Notes: generated from the letters alone by a model not told the origin. Shown: positions 1-8,005, numbered from the stretch's first letter. The stretch: 64,000 bases of DNA from an uncultured Lachnospiraceae bacterium (GCA_910577785.1 CAJTNT010000014.1:1-64000), one strand, 5' to 3'. Made by a program: numbers and translations.

Positions 1-321
1 GCCGCACAGGGAAGCGGGGCGGAGCAGATTGTCAATGCGCCGCTGGCGGAGCTTTATACATTCAAAGACCACCCGTTCCGGGTGGAAGATGATGAGAAGA
101 TGGAGGAAACAACAGAGAGTATCCGGCAGTATGGGGTGCTTGTGCCGGGGATTGCAAGACCGAGGGCGGGCGGCGGCTATGAAATCATAGCCGGACACCG
201 CCGCAAACGTGGCTCAGAGCTTGCCGGAAAGACGGAAATGCCTGTGATTGTCCGTAATTACACCGATGATGAAGCTACAATTATCATGGTGGAGGGGAAT
301 AGAATAAAAAGAAGAACCTAA
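1..321 (+). pseudogene. Truncated ParB/RepB/Spo0J-family protein
   Basis: The frame is open from base 1, so the gene starts upstream of the window. The visible part is a ParB/Spo0J N-terminal domain: the region ELYTFKDHPF, then YGVLVPGI, and the AGHRR box that in ParB proteins binds CTP. Family members in Clostridia integrative elements continue after the 'IIMV' segment with a conserved 'DSNxQRE' stretch leading to the DNA-binding helix-turn-helix. Here homology stops right after IIMVE and the frame ends within about ten residues, next to the stop of the integrase gene. The helix-turn-helix half is therefore missing. I infer the gene was split by integration of the element to the right. The other half is not found in this window. 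Confidence 0.75.
290..320. other. Putative left attachment junction of the serine-integrase element
   Basis: ParB homology ends at about base 296 and the integrase stop codon lies at 318-320 on the other strand, so the recombination crossover should lie between them. The exact core cannot be fixed because the partner junction is not in the window. Confidence 0.4.
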
Positions 322-1889
322 AAGCGCAAAAAAAGTGTCTCTCCATCCCAGGTGCATTCCTGCACGGCTTCGCGTACAATGGCATTCCTCTCCACGTCTG
401 AGAAGCCATCCAGCCCGCGGATCAGGCGGGCAATCTCTTCGGCACGTCCTTCGGCAGTCCTGGCCATATCACTGTTCCGGCGCATGTCCAGCTTAAGAAT
501 GTCCAATTCACGCCTGACTGCCCCAAGGTTTAGGTCTTCCTTCTCAATCTGGGCAATTATGTATTTTGCGGCGGACGACCCTTCGGCATCGCTTAGGGTT
601 TCTGTAAGGCGGCTTATCTTGGCCTGCAGCCTGGCGGCCTGCGCTTCCAGGCTGCGAAGGCGCTTCCCTCCATCGTCTGGCTGTCCTGTGCCAGCATACT
701 TCATGATGGCCTTTGGGTCGGACTCTATTTCCCGGAAGATGGCCAGGGCTTTCCCGTCCAGGATGTCGCATTTCACGAATTTCATGTCGCAGGCTTCGAT
801 GCCCTGCTGGTTGCGCTTCCGGCAGCTGTAGTGGCTCAGTATCCCAGACTTCAGCTTTTTGCGGGCAACTGACATCAGGCAGCCGCACTTGCACCGCACC
901 ACGCCCTTTAGGAGTGGGACGTCATACTTCATCGTCTTGCAGAAAGTATTCTGCTGGAAGCGTTCCTGGGCAGCAAGCCAGCGCCCTGCAGGGAGGAATG
1001 GCTTGTGGTGGCCAATGCAGACGACCCATCTGTCCGGGGGCTGCCGGATGGCTTTCCTGCCCTTCTGGTCAGTCCTGCCATACACCATCACGCCATGTGT
1101 GCCGTCCCATTTCTCCCTGGGCGACCCAGGGTCCATCTGGCAGCCCTTCCCAGAGAAGAAGTCATAGACTTCCGGGGATGCCTCCACGCAGTAAGGCATG
1201 GTCAGGAGCTGGTAGAGCTGTGAGGCGGAGAAAAAGCAGCCCTTTTCTGTACGGATGCCCTGGTTTCGGAAGAGGGTCTGCATATGCCCTATGGTATAGC
1301 CGTTGTCCAGGAATGTGTCAAAGATCCACTGGCACCTGGCGGCAGCATCCGGGTCTATGGCAAGCGTGACGTGCTTCTTCCCGTCTACTACGATGCGCTC
1401 CAAGGTATATCCCTGCGGGGCCTTGCCGCCAGTCCAGAAGCCTTTCCTGGCAAGCCCTGAGAGGTTGTCCGTCACCCTTGCGGCGATGGTCTCACGCTCC
1501 ATCTGTGCGAAAGTGGCGGTGATGAACATCATTGCCTTGCCAATGGGCGTGTTTGTGTCAATGCTTTCCTTGAGGGATAGGAACAGCACTCCCTTCTCTT
1601 CCAGGGAGGCGTAGATATTGGCGAAGTCCTTCACGTCACGGGAAAGCCTGTCGAGCTGGTAGACAACCAGGGCATCCACAAGCCCGTCCCCAACGTCTGC
1701 CAGCAGGCGCTTCAGCCCAGGGCGGTTCGTATTTGCCCCGGTCATGCCTTCATCTGAATATGTTTCAAAGGAGTCCACCTTTCCCTGGAAGCGCAGCTCC
1801 ACATATTCCCTGCACATCCGTTCCTGGTTGTCCACAGAGTCTGATTTGTCTGAATAAACCGATTTCCGGCCATAAGTTGCAAACCTCAT
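318..1889 (-). CDS. Large serine recombinase (phage integrase)
   Basis: About 523 residues, typical of large serine integrases. The N-terminal resolvase domain has the catalytic serine in 'RKS' (residues 8-10), the family signature YQLDRLSRDVKD and 'ATFAQMERE' before the long E helix. A 'recombinase' domain, a zinc-ribbon domain (CKCG...C...C) and a coiled coil follow. It would catalyse attP x attB integration and, with a directionality factor, excision. The ATG at 1887-1889 is chosen because it is preceded by AAGGAGG at good spacing and starts with the family-typical MRFATYGRKS; the frame extends further upstream without a ribosome-binding site. It is the outermost gene of the prophage and abuts truncated parB. 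Confidence 0.92.
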   Translation of the reverse strand: MRFATYGRKSVYSDKSDSVDNQERMCREYVELRFQGKVDSFETYSDEGMTGANTNRPGLKRLLADVGDGLVDALVVYQLDRLSRDVKDFANIYASLEEKGVLFLSLKESIDTNTPIGKAMMFITATFAQMERETIAARVTDNLSGLARKGFWTGGKAPQGYTLERIVVDGKKHVTLAIDPDAAARCQWIFDTFLDNGYTIGHMQTLFRNQGIRTEKGCFFSASQLYQLLTMPYCVEASPEVYDFFSGKGCQMDPGSPREKWDGTHGVMVYGRTDQKGRKAIRQPPDRWVVCIGHHKPFLPAGRWLAAQERFQQNTFCKTMKYDVPLLKGVVRCKCGCLMSVARKKLKSGILSHYSCRKRNQQGIEACDMKFVKCDILDGKALAIFREIESDPKAIMKYAGTGQPDDGGKRLRSLEAQAARLQAKISRLTETLSDAEGSSAAKYIIAQIEKEDLNLGAVRRELDILKLDMRRNSDMARTAEGRAEEIARLIRGLDGFSDVERNAIVREAVQECTWDGETLFLRF

Positions 1890-2103
1890 AATGCCATCCT
1901 CCTTAAAAATTGGTATAAAAATAACACCCAGCCCAAAATCCGGGTTGACCGGGCGCCACGAAGGATGGTACAATGTATTTGGACTTTTTTGGGGTATCAT
2001 CCTCCGGGTGTATCCTAGGGGCTGCCTGGTGCTGGTGACACTGGGCAGCCTATTTTATGGGGCATCGTCCTGGATCCTTTCCTGCAAGCAGGCCAAATTC
2101 CTT

Positions 2104-2596
2104 CTACGGTGCATTGTTTTTATTTGCTTCTCCCAGCAGCGTGATCTTTAATTTTTCTACTTCTGGCAAGGGGAGGCCGGATATTTTGGAGGTAATCTTT
2201 ATGTCAAAACTTTCCAGGAGCATGTCTTTTGCAACGCGGATGGACTCTTCCTGTTTGCCTTCTTCCCTGCCCTTTTCCTTTGCTTCAAACATTCCCTGGT
2301 TGTAGTCCCTGACAGCTTTCTCTCTGGCTTCATATTCTAAGCGTTTCTGCTTGTCCTGGCTGATGACCTGCAGCTGCTGGTAAGCGCTGTCGATATAGGG
2401 ATTCTTTCCTGCAAGCATGTCAAATTCCTCCTTCCGCTCTGCATTGATAAACTTTGCCCACAGCTCCAGCCCGGTGCAGTCCTCCTTCAGTTTCGGTGGG
2501 AGTTTCGGGAGATCGATCACATGGAATTCCATTTTATCGGTATAATTGGTTAATAGTTTTTTTGGCGTTTTTGGGTTTTATTAGGAACTGTGCCAC
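2104..2596 (-). pseudogene. Rpn-family nuclease/transposase, internally deleted copy
   Basis: A second copy of the gene at 2622-3458. Starting at a GTG (2594-2596) behind an AGGAGG, nine codons match the intact copy (xAQFLxKPK), then about 140 codons are missing and the frame closes. Homology resumes at an internal MEFHVIDLPK and runs 142 residues to the end. The C-terminal parts of the two copies are nearly identical, including runs of identical DNA, so this is a recent tandem duplication. The extreme C-terminus differs (SGLPLPEVEKLK against TGLPMEIISS). An internally started C-terminal peptide could still be made. Between it and the integrase (1890-2103) I see only a short inverted repeat with 7-bp arms at 2020-2026 and 2044-2050. 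Confidence 0.7.
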
Positions 2597-2621
2597 AGTG
2601 TCCTCCTATCATGTGCGGTTC

Positions 2622-3458
2622 TTATTTTTGGAGGGAGGAAATAATCTCCATAGGGAGTCCAGTGCATTCGGAAATGGTCTCTAAAGGGATGTTTAGCTTC
2701 AGCATGTTTTTGGCGATATGGATAGAGGCTTCTGCATGGCCTTCTTCCCTGCCCTTTTCCTTTGCTTCAAACATTCCCTGGTTGTAGTCCCTGACAGCTT
2801 TCTCCCTGGCCTCATATTCCAAGCGTTTCTGCTTGTCCTGGCTGATGACCTGCAGCTGCTGGTAGGCGCTGTCGATATAGGGGTCCCTTCCTGCAAGCAT
2901 GTCAAATTCCTCCTTCCGTTCTGCATTGATAAACTTTGCCCACAGCTCTAGCCCGGTGCAGTCCTCCTTCAGTTCCGGGGGGAGCTTTGGGAGCTCGATC
3001 ACATGGAATTCCATCTTGTCAGTATACAGGAACCCGCGGGTATCCTCCCGGATATGGAAGCAGGAATAGAAGCCAGCCTCTTTTTTGAAAAGCGTAAAGT
3101 CCAGGATGCTGATGCTGACGCATTTCTTGAGTACGTCATATTTCTGTCCCTGCTCAATCTGGTCGGTGTACATCTTAGAGGCATAGAAGAGGGAGCGGTC
3201 TGGCCATACCAGGAGCTCCGAGAGCTGGATTTCCACATCAATCACGGCATCGTTGTTCATGAGGATGCGGACGTCAAGGATCCCCAGCTTGTCATCCTCA
3301 TGTACTTTCCGAAGGTAAGGGTTCAGGATCCGTGTTTCTTTTATATTTTCGGGATCCAGGTGGAGCACGGCGGCCAGGAAGCCGATGCGTGCCTTTCCGT
3401 CCATCATGATTTCCTTGAAGGCAAAATCAATTTTGGGCTTCATTAAGAACTGTGCCAT
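2622..3458 (-). CDS. Rpn family PD-(D/E)XK nuclease / putative transposase
   Basis: 278 residues, full length for this family. The start MAQFLMKPKIDFAFKEIM is typical, with an aggagg ribosome-binding site just upstream. The nuclease core is visible as 'LDVRILMNNDAVIDVEIQ' (about residues 61-78), supplying the acidic and E-x-Q residues. A helical C-terminus holds the sequence NQGMFEAKEKGREEG common in these proteins. Rpn proteins are recombination-promoting nucleases, often found in many copies and recently linked to phage defence. It lies in the leftward lysogeny block beside the repressor and integrase, so it is probably a passenger gene expressed in the lysogen. Confidence 0.85.
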   Translation of the reverse strand: MAQFLMKPKIDFAFKEIMMDGKARIGFLAAVLHLDPENIKETRILNPYLRKVHEDDKLGILDVRILMNNDAVIDVEIQLSELLVWPDRSLFYASKMYTDQIEQGQKYDVLKKCVSISILDFTLFKKEAGFYSCFHIREDTRGFLYTDKMEFHVIELPKLPPELKEDCTGLELWAKFINAERKEEFDMLAGRDPYIDSAYQQLQVISQDKQKRLEYEAREKAVRDYNQGMFEAKEKGREEGHAEASIHIAKNMLKLNIPLETISECTGLPMEIISSLQK

Positions 3459-3605
3459 AGTATCCTCCTATAGTGTGCGGTTTTTATTGTTCCGCGTGGT
3501 TTATATGTTATGCATTCTTTCTGATAGCATTTGTTCACGTTTTCCTGGGGGTTATTCAAGTTTTTTGGCGGTTTGTTCGCGTTTTCTGGTGGTTCGTTCG
3601 TATTA

Positions 3606-4661
3606 TCAGTAGCATCTGCTGCATGGCTCATATCCAAGATTAATGGCTTCCTGTAGTGGTACCTGCCGTGGCCCTTTCATTCCGCTGCAGGAGCTGGAGC
3701 TATGGTATTTCTTGCCGCTATTTGGTATCCATACATAACCAGAGGTTGGCGGCGTTGGCGTATCGGAGCCGCCTGGATTGGAATCAGAGCCACCCGGATT
3801 GGAGCCGGAGCCACCCGGATTAGAGTCAGAGCCGCCGGGTTGTTGGCTGCTGTTTGTCTTTGGTTTAGTTACTTTAATTTTACAGGTGGCTTTTGTGCCA
3901 GATTTCATTTTAAGGGTGATGGTGGCAACGCCTTTCTGCTTTCCAGTCACTTTTCCATGTGAGTTCACAGTTGCAACTTTTTTGTTGCTGGATGCCCATT
4001 TTTTTACCTTATCGCCATATGTTTTTGATTTGATTTTAAGGGTATATTGTTTGCCGCTTTTTATAGTGACGGATTTTTTATTCAATGAAACTTTTGCTTT
4101 TAATTTAGGGATGGATTTCTTTTGTGTCTTGCCGCATTTGGAACAGGTTTGTTTTTTTGTTCCTTTTGAAAGGGCGGTTGCCCTTTTGGCGGTCACCCAT
4201 TTTTTCCAAGAGTGCTTTTTGGATTTAGGGAGTGTCTTTGTATTCTTGCCATGGCACATGGTACATGTCCTTGTTGCGGTTCCTGTACGTATACAAGTTG
4301 GTTTATGGATTGTTTTCCAATCTCCCCAGGTATGACGTTTGGTTGCCGGGATGGATTCGGTTTTCTTAATATAGCATATTTCACAATATCTTTCTCTGAG
4401 GCCTTCATCTGTACAGGTTGCTTCAAGAATTTCATACCATTCTCCCCAGGTATGATGTCCAATAGCCGGGATGGGTTTAGTTTCCTCAATATAGCATATT
4501 TCGCAATATCTTTTTTGGAGGCCTTCATCTGTACAAGTTGGCTCAGTAATTTCAACCCATTCTCCCCAGGAATGTACACATTCTTGCGCAAATGTATGGA
4601 CAGGCGCAAACGTTAAAAGCATAACAAATACAAGCAGGATTGCTGTCAAATTTTTTTTCAT
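3606..4661 (-). CDS. Secreted Ig-like (BIG2) repeat protein with Cys-rich repeats
   Basis: 351 residues. A signal peptide (residues 1-25, cleavage after THTFA-like AxA) is followed by three to four repeats of about 38 residues with the pattern H-x-W-G-x-W ... C-T-x-x-G ... C-x-x-C. A BIG2 domain (about 200-270, 'WASSNKKVATVNSHGKVTG') follows, then a Gly/Ser/Asn/Pro linker, and a compact C-terminal module with YHSSSSCSGM ... CSRCY that probably binds zinc. This architecture is common in surface-exposed or secreted proteins of gut Clostridia. It sits between the Rpn genes and the phage repressor on the lysogeny strand, so it is a candidate lysogenic-conversion gene. No catalytic domain is recognisable. 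Confidence 0.8.
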   Translation of the reverse strand: MKKNLTAILLVFVMLLTFAPVHTFAQECVHSWGEWVEITEPTCTDEGLQKRYCEICYIEETKPIPAIGHHTWGEWYEILEATCTDEGLRERYCEICYIKKTESIPATKRHTWGDWKTIHKPTCIRTGTATRTCTMCHGKNTKTLPKSKKHSWKKWVTAKRATALSKGTKKQTCSKCGKTQKKSIPKLKAKVSLNKKSVTIKSGKQYTLKIKSKTYGDKVKKWASSNKKVATVNSHGKVTGKQKGVATITLKMKSGTKATCKIKVTKPKTNSSQQPGGSDSNPGGSGSNPGGSDSNPGGSDTPTPPTSGYVWIPNSGKKYHSSSSCSGMKGPRQVPLQEAINLGYEPCSRCY

Positions 4662-4749
4662 TCGTTCATTACCTTCCTTTTTTTTATAGTTTTAAAACGT
4701 ATTTTTTTACTTCTTTTCACTTTATCCGGCAACCGTGGTCATTTTTTGT

Positions 4750-5256
4750 CTATCCAACTACCTTTTCGCTGCCTTTGCCGTTGGTGGTATTCGAAGCAGT
4801 AGATTCCCCTTTCGGAGCAGAATGCAAGACGCTTTTTTTATATTCCTCTTCTAATTCCTCGACCGTCTTTTCGTTTTCAGCGGCAGCAGGAGCAGCAAGG
4901 CTTTTTCTGAAATGCTCAAGCAGCAGCTGGCGTGTGTCTGCATCTAAGTCAAAGTAAGTCTTCACGATCTGTAGCTCAAGGTCAGTTGCCCCATGCTGTC
5001 TTGCAAACTCATCAAGGCTAAATGTGTCTGGCTCAATAAACATGGGTTCATTGCCATTAAGAAGCCAGTCTTCATTCACGGAAAATTCTTTACAGATTAG
5101 CTTAATTAATGACAATTTTTGCTCAGGGCGAGCAAGGGCATTTAATTCTATGTTTTTTATTACAGAGCGGCTAACGCCAAGCTTATCTCCAAAGCCGGTT
5201 TGAGATAAACGAAGATGTTTTTTTCGCAATTCCCGTATTCTTTCATAAACTTCCAT
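4750..5256 (-). CDS. Cro/CI-type phage repressor (HTH_XRE)
   Basis: 168 residues from the ATG at 5254-5256, which follows a GAGGTG site; the frame opens further upstream but without a ribosome-binding site. Residues 1-60 form an XRE helix-turn-helix (LRLSQTGFGDKLGVSRSVIKNIE), followed by 'VNEDWLLNGNEPMF', the usual linker of Clostridia phage repressors. A helical region and a poorly conserved acidic tail follow. No LexA-like peptidase residues are seen, so induction is probably not by self-cleavage. It is transcribed away from the early genes, from a promoter facing the rightward early promoter, as in a lambda-type switch. Confidence 0.88.
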   Translation of the reverse strand: MEVYERIRELRKKHLRLSQTGFGDKLGVSRSVIKNIELNALARPEQKLSLIKLICKEFSVNEDWLLNGNEPMFIEPDTFSLDEFARQHGATDLELQIVKTYFDLDADTRQLLLEHFRKSLAAPAAAENEKTVEELEEEYKKSVLHSAPKGESTASNTTNGKGSEKVVG

Positions 5257-5293
5257 TATGTATTCACCTCTCTTTCTTTCGGTTTGCACTTTT

Positions 5294-5322
5294 ACTATAC
5301 AACTTAAAAATGGTTTAGTCAA
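5294..5322 (-). promoter_or_regulatory. Repressor (lysogeny) promoter
   Basis: On the minus strand, TTGACT (5317-5322) and TATAGT (5294-5299) are 17 bp apart, about 40 bp ahead of the repressor start. Confidence 0.75.
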
Positions 5323-5435
5323 GACATAATATGATATAAAAATTCAAAAAAGGATTGACAAGGACATTTTGAAGTTATATAATGGCCATACAAGGACAAA
5401 AAAAGAAGTAAAATGGACTTGTAAAGACATACAGA
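5319..5435. promoter_or_regulatory. Candidate repressor operators
   Basis: The divergent control region holds repeats of a short word: TCAAGACA (5319-5326), ACAAGGACA (5358-5366), ACAAGGACA (5390-5398) and a related TAAAGACA at about 5426. The two exact copies are 32 bp apart, about three helical turns. One overlaps the -35 of the early promoter and the first overlaps the -35 of the repressor promoter, where a repressor would act. Confidence 0.5.
5355..5383 (+). promoter_or_regulatory. Early rightward promoter
   Basis: Consensus TTGACA (5355-5360), a 17-bp spacer and TATAAT (5378-5383), about 100 bp before the first early gene. It is divergent from the repressor promoter. Confidence 0.8.
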
Positions 5436-5483
5436 GGAAGACAACCTACAAAAATATGCACGATGGGATTGGAGGGAAGTAGG

Positions 5484-5678
5484 ATGGCAGAGCAGATGGA
5501 AGTTTTATTAAAGGCTGATAGGAAGCCAGAAGAAGAAAAGATACTGGGTCTTTTGGGTGAGATGAGCCAGGCAGAGCAGAAAGAAATGCTTGTATTCATG
5601 CAAGGTGTGAGGTTTGCAAAGGGCATGGAAAAAAGGGCAGCGCAGCCGCCAGAAGAAATTGTGCAGCAGGCAGTTTAA
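5484..5678 (+). CDS. Small early phage protein, unknown
   Basis: 64 residues, first gene after the early promoter. The ATG at 5484 is preceded by GGAGG. The protein is acidic and helical (EEEKILGLLGEMSQAEQKEMLVFMQG), a pattern seen in small regulators encoded just after phage repressors, but no family is recognised. Its 3' end (PPEEIVQQAV and stop) plus the following ribosome-binding site is copied several times downstream. Confidence 0.65.
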   Translation: MAEQMEVLLKADRKPEEEKILGLLGEMSQAEQKEMLVFMQGVRFAKGMEKRAAQPPEEIVQQAV

Positions 5679-5696
5679 AGGAAGGGGTGAAAGCAG

Positions 5697-5927
5697 GTGA
5701 GCTTAAAAGAAATAATCTTAGAAAAATGCAATGAAAGGATTGAGTCAGCGAAAGAAGCAGAGTGGCCGCAATGGGTAAAAGAACATGTAGTCAAGAAGGG
5801 AAAAGCAAGCAAAGAAATATTAGAAATTGTATGCGGTATGCAGGGAATAACCGTGAATACCGCAATACAAATATTGAATGAATCGAAAGAAATTATAAAA
5901 GAGGTTGCAATGGGGCAGGAAATCTAA
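5697..5927 (+). CDS. Small early phage protein, unknown
   Basis: 76 residues from a GTG start behind AAGGAAGGGGTGA. Helical and charged, with no recognised domain. It ends in a shared hairpin (AAAATTC/GAATTTT at 5926-5943), and its stop overlaps that of the opposing gene. Confidence 0.6.
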   Translation: MSLKEIILEKCNERIESAKEAEWPQWVKEHVVKKGKASKEILEIVCGMQGITVNTAIQILNESKEIIKEVAMGQEI

Positions 5928-6112
5928 AATTCATGAGAATTTTTATAATGATTTAAGGTGTCATTTAAGCAGGATATGGTTTCGTAGTAGTAAGAAATCA
6001 AGTCATCGTTATTGGTAACAGGAAGGTAATCCGCACGTTGCATCTTTAAGATTGCAAGGTCATGAAGCATTTGGTTATAGGGAATACCGTAAGAATTTGT
6101 AATATCATACAT
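5924..6112 (-). CDS. Small antisense-oriented gene, unknown
   Basis: 62 residues (MYDITNSYGIPYNQ...), on the strand opposite the early operon. The ATG at 6110-6112 has a strong AAGGAGAT ribosome-binding site, and a TTGCCA-17 bp-TATACT promoter lies at 6166-6194. It is rich in Tyr, Asn and Asp, with no cysteine clusters and no known family. It converges with the gene at 5697-5927 and the two overlap by 4 bp. Having its own promoter and reading against the operon makes it an independent cassette (moron-like). Confidence 0.6.
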   Translation of the reverse strand: MYDITNSYGIPYNQMLHDLAILKMQRADYLPVTNNDDLISYYYETISCLNDTLNHYKNSHEF

Positions 6113-6140
6113 GTTGCTTATCTCCTTTCTATATCTACTT

Positions 6141-6212
6141 GGCTGCTGCAACAGCCTGTAAGTACAGTATAGGGGAAATGGCATGTGATGGCAAGGGGAA
6201 GGCAGGGATGCA
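6141..6212 (-). repeat. Portable promoter/leader repeat, copy 1
   Basis: About 72 bp, nearly identical to 6773-6843. On the minus strand it holds TTGCCA (6189-6194), a 17-bp spacer, TATACT (6166-6171), and two small hairpins in the leader (GGCTG/CAGCC and CTGTA/TACAG). Each copy sits directly upstream of a small minus-strand gene. Confidence 0.7.
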
Positions 6213-6290
6213 AAGGGCATGGGAGGAAAGGCAGCTCAGATGCCAGAAGAAATTGTGCAGCAGGCAGTTTAAGGGGAGGAGGTGAGGGAA
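6205..6290 (+). repeat. Decayed duplicate of the 3' end of the first early gene
   Basis: GCAAAGGGCATGG through AAATTGTGCAGCAGGCAG and AAGGGGAGGAGGTGAGGG repeats the end of the gene at 5484-5678 and its following ribosome-binding site, but no long frame starts here. A third, shorter copy lies at 6339-6371 ahead of the gene at 6372. Confidence 0.6.
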
Positions 6291-6371
6291 GATGGGAAGT
6301 ACCACATGACAGAGAGGAAAGTGGATTGTGTAAGTATTAGCAGGCAGTTTAAGGGAAGGAGGCGAGGGAAA

Positions 6372-6569
6372 ATGTGGAACGATATGGAATTTACAGAAAA
6401 AAATTTAAGGATAGCAGATGAGATAGTTGGGGTGTTGACAAAAGAGAAATGCACCGTGGCACAGGCGGAAGGGATACTGAATGAAGTATCGAAGGGCATC
6501 CGCAGGTGTGGCACGGTGCAGGAAGTAAATTATTATGAGACTTTTAAGGATGACGTCCCAAGGAAGTGA
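6372..6569 (+). CDS. Small early phage protein, unknown
   Basis: 65 residues (MWNDMEFTEKNLRIADEIVG...). The ATG at 6372 follows AAGGAGG within the repeated ribosome-binding cassette; the frame is open further upstream but only through that cassette. No family is recognised. It converges with, and overlaps by 26 bp, the minus-strand gene 6544-6744. Confidence 0.6.
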   Translation: MWNDMEFTEKNLRIADEIVGVLTKEKCTVAQAEGILNEVSKGIRRCGTVQEVNYYETFKDDVPRK

Positions 6570-6744
6570 GGATACTTTTTAATGCAGTTTCCTGGCGCTC
6601 ACTGTCAGGAAAGGCAATCAATGTTTTGGCAATAATGCAATTCCGAATAGTATTATCAGGGTCGGTTGAAGCGCCGGCAGTGAAAAACATGCATTCTGCA
6701 TTGCAATCCCCATTAATAAAAGGACAAAATGTTTTTTTATTCAC
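6544..6744 (-). CDS. Small Cys-containing protein on the opposite strand, unknown
   Basis: 66 residues from a GTG (6742-6744) behind AAAGGAAGG. N-terminal cysteines in 'CPFINGDCNAECMFF' could bind metal. It is driven by the second copy of the portable promoter repeat. No sequence similarity is visible to the other opposing gene (5924-6112), although promoter and leader are nearly identical: a different cargo behind the same control element. Confidence 0.6.
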   Translation of the reverse strand: MNKKTFCPFINGDCNAECMFFTAGASTDPDNTIRNCIIAKTLIAFPDSERQETALKSILTSLGRHP

Positions 6745-6772
6745 AATAGGTACCTTCCTTTCTACTGTACTC

Positions 6773-6843
6773 GGCTGCTGCAACAGCCTGTAAGTACAGT
6801 ATAGGAGAAAAGGCATGTGATGGCAAGGGGAAGGCAGGATGCA
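6773..6843 (-). repeat. Portable promoter/leader repeat, copy 2
   Basis: Second copy of the element at 6141-6212, with TTGCCA (6821-6826), a 17-bp spacer and TATACT (6798-6803), directly upstream of the gene at 6544-6744. Confidence 0.7.
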
Positions 6844-6919
6844 CTGCATTTGGTATCAGGACTGCGGGGCTGCCACAAGGAGCTGTGCAGCAGGCAGTAT
6901 AAGAGAAGGAGGTGATAGG

Positions 6920-7288
6920 GTGCCGGAGAAAACAGATAAATGGTTCATAGTAACGCTGGTAATACAAATGGGTAAGGAAGAGGCCGCAAAGGAAATGTTA
7001 AGGGAGATAGAAAAGGAAATAGCCCCAAAGGGGGCAGAGATAGTCTCCTGGAGCAATGGCCAGTCAGAGCATTACCATATACTGGGCAGGAAAGAAGATC
7101 TGGATAGGCTGGCGCTGGAAAAGTGGCCTGGGGCTGTCAAAAGGCATGACATAACGGAATCCCAGGCCGGGGTTGTAATCCAGCACCACACAAAATACTG
7201 CCCAGGGAGTGAAGGCTTAAGGCAGGAAAAAAATTGTGCAGCAGGCAGTATAAGGGAAGGAGGTGGGGGAAGATGGGATTTCCTGTAA
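6920..7288 (+). CDS. Early phage protein, unknown
   Basis: 122 residues from a GTG placed just after the repeated cassette (GAAGGAGGTGATAGG). Residues 8-45 (KWFIVTLVIQMGKEEAAKEML) begin an apparent alpha/beta fold, but no family is recognised. The last residues run through another copy of the cassette and overlap the next gene's start by 16 bp. Confidence 0.55.
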   Translation: MPEKTDKWFIVTLVIQMGKEEAAKEMLREIEKEIAPKGAEIVSWSNGQSEHYHILGRKEDLDRLALEKWPGAVKRHDITESQAGVVIQHHTKYCPGSEGLRQEKNCAAGSIREGGGGRWDFL

Positions 7289-7854
7289 AAATACCTGAGG
7301 AAGAGAAGGATTATCTTGGGGTGCCAGACGATGTATGGGAACGCACAAAGGATATATCAATTATGTGTGTGTTCCATTGGCTGGACTGCCTTTACCAGGA
7401 TTATCTAGATAAAAAAGTTACAGTAGAAACGCCCTGCAGTTCATGCCCGGAAACCAAAAGCTGCAAGGCATGCACATTGGAGACATTCAACTTGGCAAGC
7501 CATCTGTTTGGCCTGGAACTGAAAAGCATAAAGCCTAAAAAGAGGGCAGGTAAGTACTATTTGGCAGAGAGAAAAAGGGAAAATGGGCTCAGTATTTCTG
7601 TGGCAGGCAAGGGACACGCCAAAATCAGGAAGTCTGCCCTTGGCACGGGGCAGCCAATACCAAAGCGCCAGGAAAGGACAGAGGTCATCGTAGTGACAAC
7701 AGAAGATGACGAGCTCCTGCTGATGGTTGGGAACGAAACGGTTCAGATAGATGCTTATAGCACGGAGAGCATTGGCAGGGGCATGACGAAGATAAATATT
7801 TCAATCACAGGAAAGACAGTGATCACGGAGATGTCAGCCATTTCAAAAGGATAG
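7273..7854 (+). CDS. Early phage protein with a Cys cluster, unknown
   Basis: 193 residues. The ATG at 7273 follows AAGGAGGTGGGGG. A cluster C-x2-C-x5-C-x2-C (about residues 53-66) suggests a zinc site. The C-terminal third is beta-rich (TEVIVVTTEDDELLLMVGNE). No known domain. Downstream, 7855-8005 holds a frame without a usable start that ends at 7974, perhaps a gene remnant. Confidence 0.6.
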   Translation: MGFPVKIPEEEKDYLGVPDDVWERTKDISIMCVFHWLDCLYQDYLDKKVTVETPCSSCPETKSCKACTLETFNLASHLFGLELKSIKPKKRAGKYYLAERKRENGLSISVAGKGHAKIRKSALGTGQPIPKRQERTEVIVVTTEDDELLLMVGNETVQIDAYSTESIGRGMTKINISITGKTVITEMSAISKG

Positions 7855-8005
7855 GGGCAAGGGGAAGGAAGCGAAACAGGCAGTAGACAGGCTAAGGGTT
7901 ATTTATTTTGAAAGAAAGGCCTGCAAGCTCGTTAAGCGGATAACGGTGCAGGAGCTTGCCAGTGTAGAAATCTAATGGAGATGAGATGATAGGAGGATTG
8001 TGGAA

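Noticed and set aside
3443-3637. A minus-strand frame of 64 codons between the Rpn gene and the secreted protein
   Set aside because: Low-complexity Asn/Pro repeats, no ribosome-binding site, and it overlaps both neighbours; probably a by-product of repeated sequence.
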